64,000 nucleotides of DNA, taken from contig NZ_FRCW01000003.1 of the NCBI RefSeq assembly GCF_900143055.1, positions 124,001 through 188,000 of the forward strand, read 5' to 3'. This document shows, one piece after another, positions 41,299 through 49,413 of this stretch. Below the pieces are notes generated by a model. That model was given only the letters and a program-made list of their open reading frames with translations, was not told the origin of the DNA and searched no databases. Each line of letters opens with the position of its first letter. Positions within the stretch are counted from its first letter, which is position 1. The translations under genes and the position numbers were made by a program. Source of the stretch: Fibrobacter sp. UWR3. Lineage in GTDB: Bacteria > Fibrobacterota > Fibrobacteria > Fibrobacterales > Fibrobacteraceae.

Positions 41299-42960
41299 TC
41301 AGCGCGGTTGCAAAGCAGGCCAGTTCATTGACTGGTTCAAGTAGGTGAGGCGCGTCCAGGTATCGTCGCGGAAGCAGCCGCCCACCATGAGTTCGTCGAG
41401 TTTGCCCGTAAAACCGCCCACCTGGAAATCGGTCAGGGAATCGCGAGAACCGTCCCAGTCCGTTTTTTCCGGTGAACCAGAAACCTTTGCGTCGTTCACG
41501 TAGAACACAATCTGTTCCTGCGCGCGACTGCTGAACGCCACATAAGTCCACTCGCCCGCCTTGATTCCGTCCGCACCCGAAGTCCAGGAAACCTTGTAGC
41601 TTGCGGTATCGGCGCTATCCGCAGGATCCGTCACATGATATATTTCCACGACAAAACCCTTTTCGGGAACATAGAGCAGCGCATATTCCTTTGGCTTCTC
41701 GAAGATGGTCTGTTCCTTGTCGAGCGCATCAAGTTCTACCCATGTCGAGAAGCAGAAATAACCTTTCACGTCAAAAACGAGGTTTACCTTGTGCGAAGTA
41801 TCTGCGATAGCAGAATTCTCGGCGACAATAACATCGCCTTCATCAAGTTCCACTCCCCTGCCCACAACACCGTCGGCAGCCACGGCCCCTGTCGGCAGAC
41901 CTTCGAAGTAGCCCTTTTCCGCTCCATCGTCCACAGGTGCAAGGCCGCTATCGAAATGCCACACCAAAGAATAGCTGCGGTTCGTGGGGAACACATCCTT
42001 CGCGTAAGCGGGGTCCATCGTGTTGTCAAAATGGAGTTCCAGGGAATCTGAAACATTCAGCGAATCGACACTCACCCAGAACACGGCCTCCTTGGCAGAA
42101 GCGTCAAAGTAAGTCTGCGTAATGGGGAGTTTCTTGCTGCGGTTCCCGTCCTGCGAAACGCGCACGGCTTCCCAGCGGCCGTTCACCACCTCCGCGGAAT
42201 CGAAAACAATTTCATTTTCTGTCAAGCGGATAGCCAACGGGAAATCGCTCACGACGGTGCCGAGCGAATCGATTCCTTCGGGGAGTGCGAGCGGAGCTTT
42301 CAATGTGTACGTCACCGAATCGCCCCAAACTGTCGTTTTGTTTGGTTGTACCGCAATATCTTCAAAACCTACCGGGAACAAATTGTCCATGTAAATGAGA
42401 AGATCGAACGTATCTGCCGGGAGGCTATCGACCACGATTTTCCCGTTCTGCACAGAAACCCTTCTGCGAATTGTCGTCCCGATGACGATGGCCTCGCCAC
42501 CCTGGTTTTCGCGGAACTCGTCCGATACGAGAAACTTGACCGTACCCGGACCTTGCAAAGTGTCATTTACAGCAAGGGGCTCATCCTCTTCGGCGCTCAA
42601 GTTCTGCAACAGGAGCATCTGGCCCGATTCCTGGTGGAAAGCCTCGAGAGAAAAATTACCCGACGGGATGGAGTCAAATTCATAGTTTCCGTTTTCATCC
42701 GTTTCGGTTTCGAACGCGGAAGGCAGGACCTGTTCAGCCTCGCTTGCGGCAATGATGTTGTAGTTGCCCGGCACGCACTGAACCTTCGCATATGCGGCCG
42801 GCTTGCCGTCGTCCAACATCAAGATACCCGCGAGTTCCGGGGAACCCGTCTCGGCGCTGTTGCCCGCCACATCGTCGTTCGAACACGCCGAAAGGAGCGC
42901 CGCCGCACACGCGAGGGCACACCAAAGACGACAGTGCGCAATCCATTGTCCGTTTCTCAT
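41299..42960 (-). CDS. Large lipoprotein with regulatory-like, DUF2341 and LamG-like domains
   Basis: 553 residues from the ATG at 42958-42960. Lipobox LLSACS (about residue 26), then AETGSPELAG, a motif shared in form with other lipoproteins in the window. Residues ~40-120 form a carboxypeptidase-regulatory-like fold (GKPAAYAKVQCVPGNYNI, TDENGNYEFDSIPSGNFSLEAF). A DUF2341-like part (FPLAIRLTENEIVFDSAE, WVSVDSLNVSDSLELHFDN) is followed by a LamG/concanavalin-like module (YSLVWHFDSG, FCFSTWVELDALDKEQTIFEKP, GEWTYVAFSSRAQEQIVFYVND, GKLDELMVGG). It is likely an outer-membrane sugar- or cell-wall-binding protein. No TIGR02147 gene is coupled to it here. Confidence 0.85.
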   Translation of the reverse strand: MRNGQWIAHCRLWCALACAAALLSACSNDDVAGNSAETGSPELAGILMLDDGKPAAYAKVQCVPGNYNIIAASEAEQVLPSAFETETDENGNYEFDSIPSGNFSLEAFHQESGQMLLLQNLSAEEDEPLAVNDTLQGPGTVKFLVSDEFRENQGGEAIVIGTTIRRRVSVQNGKIVVDSLPADTFDLLIYMDNLFPVGFEDIAVQPNKTTVWGDSVTYTLKAPLALPEGIDSLGTVVSDFPLAIRLTENEIVFDSAEVVNGRWEAVRVSQDGNRSKKLPITQTYFDASAKEAVFWVSVDSLNVSDSLELHFDNTMDPAYAKDVFPTNRSYSLVWHFDSGLAPVDDGAEKGYFEGLPTGAVAADGVVGRGVELDEGDVIVAENSAIADTSHKVNLVFDVKGYFCFSTWVELDALDKEQTIFEKPKEYALLYVPEKGFVVEIYHVTDPADSADTASYKVSWTSGADGIKAGEWTYVAFSSRAQEQIVFYVNDAKVSGSPEKTDWDGSRDSLTDFQVGGFTGKLDELMVGGCFRDDTWTRLTYLNQSMNWPALQPR

Positions 42961-43111
42961 CTTCACCAATATAAATATAATTCCAATTTGGCTCCTGCGC
43001 ACGATTCCCCAAAACTTGCCGTTGCCCGCAGACAACGGCTTTTTTGTGAAAAAAACGTGTTTTTTTGTTAAAAACGCAACTTTTCGCCGATTCTTGATGT
43101 ATATTGAGGGT

Positions 43112-44896
43112 ATGCAAGCCCAGCCACAGCCCCTCAGACTTTCAGAGATTACTATTTCGAACCTGCGTTCCATCCAGCGGCAGACGTTCCCGCTCAGCGG
43201 GATTACCGCGCTTATCGGCTACAACAACGCGGGCAAGACGAATATATTGATGGGCATCCGCTGGCTCCTGTCGAAATTTTCGCTCGACATCTCGTTCTTC
43301 GACGACCCGAACCAGCCCGTAGAAGTGGAAGGACTCTTCGAGGGGATTTCCGAAACGGTGCTCAACCGCCTCGGCGAAGAGAAGGCCGCCGAAATTACCC
43401 CGTTCCTGAACAACGGCTCCATGCGCGTAAAGAAGGTGCAGCGCGTTCCCGGCGAAGTTCCCGAGAACGTGGAACTGTGGGCATTTGTGCCCACGAACCG
43501 CAAGACGGAACGCCGCAAGGACTGGGTCCGCTGTTCCGACGCCTTCCGGCACGCATTCCGCAGGCTTTTCCCCGAGCCCATCGCCATCTGGGATTTCGAG
43601 GGCAACCAGGCGTTCACCAAGCTTTTGCACGAAATATTCAAGCCGCTCGAAAGGCGCTTCGGCGGGGAATTCAACGACATCCTGAGCAAGTTCAGCGACA
43701 TGCTGAGCCCGGGCGGCGAAAACCAAGCCGCCGAAATCCAGAGCTTCGACCGCGACGTGAACGAGAAACTGAAGCCGCTGTTCCCGAGCGTGCGCGTGGA
43801 ACTCGACATTCCCATTCCCACGCTGGAAACCTTCCTCAAGAACGCAACCCTCAAGGTGATTGACGAGGACGACGGTTTCGAGCGCGATATAAACCGCATG
43901 GGAGCGGGGAGCCAGCGCGCCATACAGATGGCACTCGTGCGCTACCTCGCCGAAATCAAGAAGCACCACAACAACCATTACCTGAGCCGCACCATGCTGC
44001 TCATCGACTCGCCGGAACTGTACCTGCACCCGCAAGCGGTAGAACTCATACGCGTCGCCCTCAAGAACCTCTCGAACGAGGGCTACCAGGTGATATACGC
44101 GACACATTCCGCGCAGATGGTCACGAGCGAAGACGTGAGCACGTCGCTACTCATCCGCAAGAACAAGGAACGCGGCACCTACATGCGCAAGCGAATGGAA
44201 GATGCCGTGCACCAGGTTATCCAGGATGCGCCGAGCCAGCTGCAGATGCTGTTCAGCCTAAGCAACAGCAACGAACTGCTTTTCGCCGACTACGTGCTTT
44301 TGACCGAAGGCAAGACGGAATGGCGCGTGCTGCCCGCACTCTTCGAACGCCTGACGGGGCAAAGTTTCGCCCTCATCAAATGTGCACTCGTGCGCCAGGG
44401 AGGCGTGAGCAATACCCGCAAGAGCATGCAGGTGCTTTCGGCGATGGACATGCCCGTGCGCGCCATCGTGGACCTGGACTACGCCTTCACTACGGCCACC
44501 CGCGACGGATTCCTGGAGCCGAACGACCCCGACATAAGGTACTGCACGAACCTGTTCCGCGAACTCGCGTTCCACAACCACCTGCGGCTCGTGAACGGAA
44601 GGCCCGTGAGCAAGCACAGTAACATCTCCGCATCGAAGGCATACGCCATGATGGCCGCCATGCCCGAGGCGGAGACACCCATCAAGAGCATCCACATGAA
44701 GCTGCGCCAGCAGGGAATATGGGTATGGACGAAGGGCGCCATCGAAGAACATCTCGGGCTCGAGGCCAAGAACGAGACCGCATGGAGCAACTTCATCGAG
44801 CGCTGCAAGGGGCAGAACTTCGTCAAGAACCTCCCCGACTACGAGGGCATTGAGGCGCTCTGCCAGTGGATTATCGACGGAAGTCGGGAAGTGTAA
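43112..44896 (+). CDS. OLD-type ATP-dependent nuclease (ABC-like ATPase plus Toprim)
   Basis: 594 residues from the ATG at 43112; the ATG at 43097 is an alternative, and neither has a well-spaced binding site. Walker A is GYNNAGKTN (about residue 36). The ABC-type signature region reads GAGSQRAIQMALVRYL and Walker B LLIDSPELYLHP, with Ser where the catalytic acid is usual. The C-terminal Toprim domain has the metal-binding YVLLTEGKTEWRVLP (Glu) and VDLDYAF (Asp pair). Such proteins nick or degrade DNA and act in phage defence (Gabija GajA, OLD). No UvrD-like GajB partner is present. The 3' end overlaps trmO by 26 bases, tail to tail. Confidence 0.85.
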   Translation: MQAQPQPLRLSEITISNLRSIQRQTFPLSGITALIGYNNAGKTNILMGIRWLLSKFSLDISFFDDPNQPVEVEGLFEGISETVLNRLGEEKAAEITPFLNNGSMRVKKVQRVPGEVPENVELWAFVPTNRKTERRKDWVRCSDAFRHAFRRLFPEPIAIWDFEGNQAFTKLLHEIFKPLERRFGGEFNDILSKFSDMLSPGGENQAAEIQSFDRDVNEKLKPLFPSVRVELDIPIPTLETFLKNATLKVIDEDDGFERDINRMGAGSQRAIQMALVRYLAEIKKHHNNHYLSRTMLLIDSPELYLHPQAVELIRVALKNLSNEGYQVIYATHSAQMVTSEDVSTSLLIRKNKERGTYMRKRMEDAVHQVIQDAPSQLQMLFSLSNSNELLFADYVLLTEGKTEWRVLPALFERLTGQSFALIKCALVRQGGVSNTRKSMQVLSAMDMPVRAIVDLDYAFTTATRDGFLEPNDPDIRYCTNLFRELAFHNHLRLVNGRPVSKHSNISASKAYAMMAAMPEAETPIKSIHMKLRQQGIWVWTKGAIEEHLGLEAKNETAWSNFIERCKGQNFVKNLPDYEGIEALCQWIIDGSREV

Positions 44897-45680
44897 TGAA
44901 GTCGCGGTGAAGTTGCTTGTCGCCGTACTTGTCTTCGGTGCCTTCTTGCAACTCTTCGGCAGTATAGCCGCTTGACACGCGTTGCAGGCAAACAACGCGC
45001 GCCGTATCGTCGTAGGTAAAGTGGATGCGGAAAGTGCGGTAGGCCAGCACTCCCGTATGTGCGGATTCGTCAACGGTCAAGCGCCGGCGAGTGCTGTCGA
45101 AAACACCCTTCGAAAAATTCCCGCGGGAAAGTTGCACCCGTGCAAAACTTTCCAGATCAAAATCGCTGCGTTCCGCAATCCAGCGGTTCTGTGCATCGAA
45201 GGGGGCGTCGGCAAGTACCGTCCACAAGTCGCCTTCCTGTTCCTCGACCCAGCCAGCCTTCGCATCCGGGAAGGCATCCGCCATCGGGATATACGGCTTG
45301 ATGTCGAGCACCGGAGTGCCGTTCAGCAAATCCGCTTCGTCTACATACAAAGTAAGGCCATCAATTTTCAAAAGGCGTACGCAACTGAGCCCGATAGGGT
45401 TCGGACGGTAAGGGCTACGGCTCGCAAAGGTGCCTACGCGATCCTTCCCCTTGGGCGGTACCGGCGGGCGCGTCGTCGGGCGCCATCCCACGTTCTCGTG
45501 GAACTGGAATATGACCCAGATGCGTTCGAAACCATCCAGGTCGCGGAGCGCCATCTCGAAGTTCTGCCCCGCATTCAGTTCAATGCGGCCCGGATGCCCT
45601 GCAAACAGACGCCCCTGCCGAGGAGCCTCGTACTTGTAGACGGCATCGCCGAAAAATGTACCTATCGGGCTGACTTGCAT
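44871..45680 (-). CDS. trmO: tRNA (t6A37) N6-methyltransferase TrmO/TsaA
   Basis: 269 residues. The TsaA/YaeB family core opens the protein: VSPIGTFFGDAVYKYEAPRQGRL, ELNAGQNFEMALRDLDGFERIWVIFQFH and FASRSPYRPNPIGLSCVRLLKIDG. The last motif carries the SAM-binding residues. It methylates t6A at position 37 of tRNA-Thr. The C-terminal ~100 residues form the smaller second domain. It is convergent with the nuclease gene (26-base overlap of the 3' ends) and lies 12 bases after the LamG-like lipoprotein gene's stop. Confidence 0.92.
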   Translation of the reverse strand: MQVSPIGTFFGDAVYKYEAPRQGRLFAGHPGRIELNAGQNFEMALRDLDGFERIWVIFQFHENVGWRPTTRPPVPPKGKDRVGTFASRSPYRPNPIGLSCVRLLKIDGLTLYVDEADLLNGTPVLDIKPYIPMADAFPDAKAGWVEEQEGDLWTVLADAPFDAQNRWIAERSDFDLESFARVQLSRGNFSKGVFDSTRRRLTVDESAHTGVLAYRTFRIHFTYDDTARVVCLQRVSSGYTAEELQEGTEDKYGDKQLHRDFITLPDFRR

Positions 45681-45692
45681 GCAGGAGAACTA

Positions 45693-46403
45693 TTACCTAT
45701 TCCCGTAGCGGATGTAGTCGATTTTACCGATAAAGAAGCGGTCTTCGTACCGCGACTGATGATGCGGGTCATAGCCGATTCCCAAATCAAACTTCAAGTC
45801 GGCAACATCGGCACTAAGCCTTTTCGTGGCACTCACCTTCCCGTCCAGGGATACGGTCAAATCATACTCCTCCACAGCCAAACCGCCCGCATCTGCAACC
45901 CTGAATTCCACCCGGGCAACGTGCCATTCGTTCAGGGATACATTCCCCGCCGAAAGAATCGTCCAATTATCCGAACCATGCCGGATATGGAAGTTCAGTT
46001 CCGAACCGTCAAGACGGAGCATCCAGCCGCTCACCCCGCTACCCGGAGGGTCTGCCGAAAAGATATTAGAGAGCGGCAAAGTGTCTGTCGGCATAAAGCG
46101 GACTTCAAAGGCAAAGTAATAGCTCTTGAAAGAGTCGCTCAGGGGAATGCGCAGGCCCGAAGTTCCGTCAAGCACAAGGGTTCCGTCCTCCACCTTTACG
46201 GCAGGCATGTCTTCATCCAAAACGGCATTGTTATTCCCGAAGAAGTCCTCGCCCACATTCGCCGGATCGTCAAATTCATAGGCGACGGAATATTCGGCCA
46301 GGATTTCTTCCAGCGACGGCCCCGTAGAAGAATCGTCCGAACAGGCCACCATCGCAAGCGACCACAGCAGCAACACCCCCGCCATCATCTTTCCATATTT
46401 CAT
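45693..46403 (-). CDS. Lipoprotein with LamG-like domain
   Basis: 236 residues. Signal peptide and lipobox MVACSDD (about residue 20). The rest is a concanavalin-like beta sandwich: FDDPANVGEDFFGNNNAV, LDGTSGLRIPLSDSFKSYYFAFEVRFMP, MLRLDGSELNFHIRHG, NVSLNEWHVARVEFR and IDYIRYGNR at the C-terminus. It probably binds polysaccharide at the cell surface. The start follows a strong AAAAGGAGG site. It lies 12 bases upstream of trmO on the same strand and may be cotranscribed with it, an odd pairing of a surface protein and a tRNA-modifying enzyme. Confidence 0.78.
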   Translation of the reverse strand: MKYGKMMAGVLLLWSLAMVACSDDSSTGPSLEEILAEYSVAYEFDDPANVGEDFFGNNNAVLDEDMPAVKVEDGTLVLDGTSGLRIPLSDSFKSYYFAFEVRFMPTDTLPLSNIFSADPPGSGVSGWMLRLDGSELNFHIRHGSDNWTILSAGNVSLNEWHVARVEFRVADAGGLAVEEYDLTVSLDGKVSATKRLSADVADLKFDLGIGYDPHHQSRYEDRFFIGKIDYIRYGNR

Positions 46404-46465
46404 AGTGCCTCCTTTTGCTTATATACGCTACGATAAATCTAGTAAAATTTCTAAATTTGCATCCG

Positions 46466-47533
46466 ATGAAAGACAAGGCTCAAAAACTGATTGAAAAGTA
46501 CGAGGAACTGGAATCGGAACTCGGGAACCCGGACGTTCTCGCCGACCAGGCCCGTTACAACAAGATTCACAAGCAGTACAAGGGTATCGAGAAGGCCGTA
46601 CAGAAGGCGAAGGAATACCTGCAACTGGTAAACGACCTCGCCGAATACAAGGCGGCACTCGGAGACCCGGATCCCGAGATGGTCGCGATGGCAAAATCCG
46701 AAATTTCGGATATCGAAAAGAAGCTGCCGGAAGTCACCGACGAACTGCAGATTCTGATGGTGCCGAAGGACCCGTGGGACTACCGCAACGCGACTCTTGA
46801 AATCCGCGGCGGTACCGGCGGTGACGAATCGGCGCTCTTCGCAGGCGACCTGTTCCGCATGTACCAGGGTTACTGCAGCCGCATGGGCTGGAAGATGACC
46901 ATCCAGGATGCGAGCGAAGGCACCGTGGGCGGCTACAAGGAAATCCGCGTGTTCATCGAAGGCGACAGCGTGTACGGGACGCTCAAGTTCGAGAGCGGCG
47001 TGCACCGCGTGCAGCGCGTTCCCGAAACCGAGACGCAGGGCCGCGTGCATACCTCTGCCGCGACCGTCGCAATCCTGCCCGAGGCAGAAGAAGTCGACGT
47101 GGAAATCCGCGAGGCAGACATCCACATGGACACTTACCGCTCTTCGGGCGCCGGCGGCCAGTACATCAACAAGACGGACTCCGCCGTGCGACTCACCCAT
47201 ATCCCGACAGGCGTGGTAGTGAGCTGCCAGACCGAACGCAGCCAGCTGCAGAACCGCCTGCACGCCATGGAAATGCTGCGCTCCAAGATTCTGGACGCCG
47301 TCATCGCGAAGAAGGAACAGGAAGAGGCGGCGAGCCGCAAGGCCCTCGTGGGTACCGGCGACCGTAGCGCCAAGATCCGCACGTACAACTTCCCGCAGAA
47401 CCGCGTGACCGACCACCGTATCGGCCTTACGCTGTACAACCTGGACAAGGTCATCACCGGTGACCTGGATGAAATCATCAACGGGCTCCAGATGGCCAAC
47501 GCGCAGGAGAAACTCGGGAAGTTCAACGCTTAA
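46466..47533 (+). CDS. prfA: Peptide chain release factor 1
   Basis: 355 residues. The GGQ peptidyl-hydrolysis motif is SSGAGGQYINKTDSAVRLTHIPTG (about residue 231). The decoding loop region reads VQRVPETETQGRVHTSAATVAILPE, which fits RF1 rather than RF2, and the length is that of RF1. It releases peptides at UAA and UAG. The ATG at 46466 starts MKDKAQKLIEKYEELE; the frame is open further upstream. It is followed by prmC, which methylates its GGQ glutamine; a REP-like element separates the two genes. Confidence 0.96.
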   Translation: MKDKAQKLIEKYEELESELGNPDVLADQARYNKIHKQYKGIEKAVQKAKEYLQLVNDLAEYKAALGDPDPEMVAMAKSEISDIEKKLPEVTDELQILMVPKDPWDYRNATLEIRGGTGGDESALFAGDLFRMYQGYCSRMGWKMTIQDASEGTVGGYKEIRVFIEGDSVYGTLKFESGVHRVQRVPETETQGRVHTSAATVAILPEAEEVDVEIREADIHMDTYRSSGAGGQYINKTDSAVRLTHIPTGVVVSCQTERSQLQNRLHAMEMLRSKILDAVIAKKEQEEAASRKALVGTGDRSAKIRTYNFPQNRVTDHRIGLTLYNLDKVITGDLDEIINGLQMANAQEKLGKFNA

Positions 47534-47563
47534 AGGAGATGCCCGCCTTCGCGGGCATGACAA
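47534..47563. repeat. REP-like palindrome between prfA and prmC
   Basis: GGAGATGCCCGCCTTCGCGGGCATGACAAG fills nearly all of the 34-base gap. Its GGAG is close to prmC's start and the hairpin may affect coupling between the genes. Confidence 0.8.
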
Positions 47564-47567
47564 GAAA

Positions 47568-48563
47568 ATGCCGCAGATGACCGTACTAGAAATTCTGAAC
47601 CGCACCAAAGTCTTCTTCGAGAAGAAGGGCGTGCCCGACGCGCGCCTCGATGCGGAATACATCATCAGCTACGGCCTCGGCATGAAAAACCGCATGGACC
47701 TGTACCTGAACTTCGAGAAGCCCCTGACCGCAGCCGAACTCGACACGCTCCGCCCGCTGGTAGCGCGCCGCGCGAACCGCGAACCGCTGCAGCACATCAT
47801 AGGCGACACGAGCTTCCGCGGGCACATCATCAAGTGCGACACGCGTGCGCTGGTCCCGCGCCCGGAAACCGAGGAACTCGTCGACATGGCGAAGAAATCG
47901 CTGGAAGGCGTTACGGCCCCGTTCATCGTCGAAGTGGGTACGGGCACGGGAGCAATCGCGATTGCCTGCGCGAAGGAGATCGAGGGCGCGAAGGTCCTCG
48001 CGACAGATATTTCTAACGACGCGCTCGCGCTTGCCCGCGAGAATGCAGCTGCAAACGGGCTCGATACCAACGCCGCCACGACCAGTTCCGCAGCCGCCGG
48101 CGATAGCAGCACTGCGGGCGAAAAAACTGCGGGTTCCCTGCAATTCGCGCAGGGTGACCTGCTGGACGCCGTAACGGGCGACATCGTGGCGAAGGTTGCC
48201 GGCGCTTCGGCTGGTTCGGCAGGCTCACCAACCTTATCAGCGACCTCGCCTAAAATTGACTGCCTTATCGCGAACCTTCCCTACATACCCGATGGCGAAA
48301 AGGGAAAACTCCAGCCCGAGGTAGACAAGTTCGACCCGGAACTCGCCCTATACGGTGGACCCGACGGACTCACGCTCGTGCGCAAGATGCTCCAGCAGAC
48401 CGAAGGCAGGATGAGCGCGGGCGCCCCGATTTTCCTGGAAATCGGTTCGGAACAGGCCCCCATGCTCGAGGCGGAAGCCGACAACTACCCCTGGCTTGAA
48501 TTTACCGGAAGCCACAAGGACTTCTGCGGGAACGTCCGTTTCGTCAGCTACAAGGCTAAATAA
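47568..48563 (+). CDS. prmC: Release factor glutamine N5-methyltransferase
   Basis: 331 residues from the ATG at 47568. It methylates the GGQ glutamine of release factors. Marks: LEYIISYGLGMKNRMDLYLNFEKPL-type N-terminal helices, PLQHIIGDTSFRGHIIKCDTRALVPRPETEELVDM, the SAM loop VEVGTGTGAIAIACAKE (about residue 125) and the catalytic NLPYIPDGE (NLPY in place of NPPY). Between the SAM loop and NLPY are two low-complexity inserts, NAATTSSAAAGDSSTAGEKTAG and AGASAGSAGSPTLSATSPK, absent from most relatives. The gene is longer than the usual ~280 codons for this reason. Confidence 0.93.
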   Translation: MPQMTVLEILNRTKVFFEKKGVPDARLDAEYIISYGLGMKNRMDLYLNFEKPLTAAELDTLRPLVARRANREPLQHIIGDTSFRGHIIKCDTRALVPRPETEELVDMAKKSLEGVTAPFIVEVGTGTGAIAIACAKEIEGAKVLATDISNDALALARENAAANGLDTNAATTSSAAAGDSSTAGEKTAGSLQFAQGDLLDAVTGDIVAKVAGASAGSAGSPTLSATSPKIDCLIANLPYIPDGEKGKLQPEVDKFDPELALYGGPDGLTLVRKMLQQTEGRMSAGAPIFLEIGSEQAPMLEAEADNYPWLEFTGSHKDFCGNVRFVSYKAK

Positions 48564-48580
48564 GCACAGGTATAAACCGC

Positions 48581-48612
48581 ATGGATCCCCACCGCTGCGC
48601 GGCGAGGATGAC
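48581..48612. repeat. Degenerate REP-like element
   Basis: ATGGATCCCCACCGCTGCGCGG, then CGAGGATGACG: shares the GATCCCC and GGATGAC ends of the other copies. Located between prmC and the 75-residue protein. Confidence 0.55.
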
Positions 48613-48618
48613 GGCGGG

Positions 48619-48846
48619 TTACACCCCAACAGGGCAACCGAAGGCAGAAAGCACGTAGGTTTCGCTCTCTCCCATACGGTAGAACGGGAGCAGGGTCTCG
48701 TCGTCAGCGAGGGATCCGTCGATGCCGTTCATCTGCAACTGCTCGCCGATACGGCGCTTGAACACGGAAAAGCCGGAATCCCACAGGTTCTTCTCGGGAA
48801 GCCTGTAGGCGCGCGCCATGTTGTTAAACCTGTACTTTCTATCCAT
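48619..48846 (-). CDS. Small protein of unknown function
   Basis: 75 residues, soluble, aromatic-rich at the N-terminus (MDRKYRFNNMARAYRLPEKNLWDSGF) and ending in SAFGCPVGV. No family recognised. The ATG is preceded by AAAGAGGTAAAAT. A 10-bp perfect hairpin (48867-48898) lies in the leader, and a 19-bp palindrome (48923-48941) further upstream; together they suggest tight control. The message appears to be single-gene, since the next minus-strand gene (rlpA) ends 128 bases upstream of it. Confidence 0.65.
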   Translation of the reverse strand: MDRKYRFNNMARAYRLPEKNLWDSGFSVFKRRIGEQLQMNGIDGSLADDETLLPFYRMGESETYVLSAFGCPVGV

Positions 48847-48866
48847 ATTTTACCTCTTTTTCTCAA

Positions 48867-48898
48867 AGAGAAGCACACAAACGTTCAAGTGCTTCTCT
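48867..48898. promoter_or_regulatory. Perfect 10-bp hairpin in the leader of the small protein
   Basis: AGAGAAGCAC (48867-48876) pairs with GTGCTTCTCT (48889-48898), loop of 12. It lies about 21 bases before the start codon on the minus strand and could block the ribosome site or act as an operator. Confidence 0.5.
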
Positions 48899-48922
48899 GT
48901 GCAGTAAAATATAGAATCATAG

Positions 48923-48941
48923 AATGTCATAATATGACATT
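48923..48941. promoter_or_regulatory. 19-bp palindrome AATGTCAT-AAT-ATGACATT
   Basis: Perfect 8-bp arms around AAT, about 80 bases upstream of the small-protein start and 33 bases from the rlpA stop. The size fits a dimeric repressor site. Confidence 0.5.
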
Positions 48942-48973
48942 TTCGGCATTTCACTAAATTTTTTCAAAAAAAA

Positions 48974-49405
48974 TTATTCAATGACGGTCGCGACAACCTC
49001 GGCATGCCCGACCTTGTCGAGCCCGATTTTCTTGCCGGCGGCGACACTCAGATCAAGAATGCGCCCGTCCACGTATGGCCCGCGGTCGTTCACGCGCACC
49101 ACGACGCTACTGCCGTTATCGACCCGCACCACCTTGAGCTTTGTGCCAAAGGGCAGGCTCTTGTGCGCACACGTATAGTCATCCTGATCAAAAATCTCGC
49201 CACTCGCAGTCTGCTTGCCATGGAATCCGGGTCCGTAGTAACTTGCCTCGCCCTTAATCTTGAGGCCAATTTCCGCCTTTTCGCCCGAGGCATACTGTTT
49301 TTCCGGAAACCGCACGTAGCCCTTGCGCGAAGCAATCTTCGCGTTACCGGCAGCACAACCCGAAAGCAAAACCGCAAGGCAAACCAACAGGCTAAAAAAA
49401 CGCAC
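48974..49405 (-). CDS. rlpA: RlpA-like septal lytic transglycosylase lipoprotein
   Basis: 143 residues. Lipobox LLSGCA (about residue 16). The double-psi beta-barrel reads EASYYGPGFHGKQTASGEIFDQDDYTCAHKSLPFGTKLKVVRVDNGSSVVVRVNDRGPY..GRILDLS, with the conserved catalytic Asp in NDRGPY. It cleaves denuded glycan strands or aids septum splitting. There is no SPOR domain, so it is a short form. It starts eight bases after the TPR lipoprotein gene's stop, in the same run as the sigma factor. Confidence 0.92.
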   Translation of the reverse strand: MRFFSLLVCLAVLLSGCAAGNAKIASRKGYVRFPEKQYASGEKAEIGLKIKGEASYYGPGFHGKQTASGEIFDQDDYTCAHKSLPFGTKLKVVRVDNGSSVVVRVNDRGPYVDGRILDLSVAAGKKIGLDKVGHAEVVATVIE

Positions 49406-49413
49406 GTAAGCCC

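Noticed and set aside
43112-44896. Gabija defence system
   Set aside because: Only the GajA-like component is present; the genes on both sides are unrelated to GajB.
46451-47665. 404-codon frame opposite prfA
   Set aside because: prfA is unmistakable on the plus strand; the frame is a composition effect.
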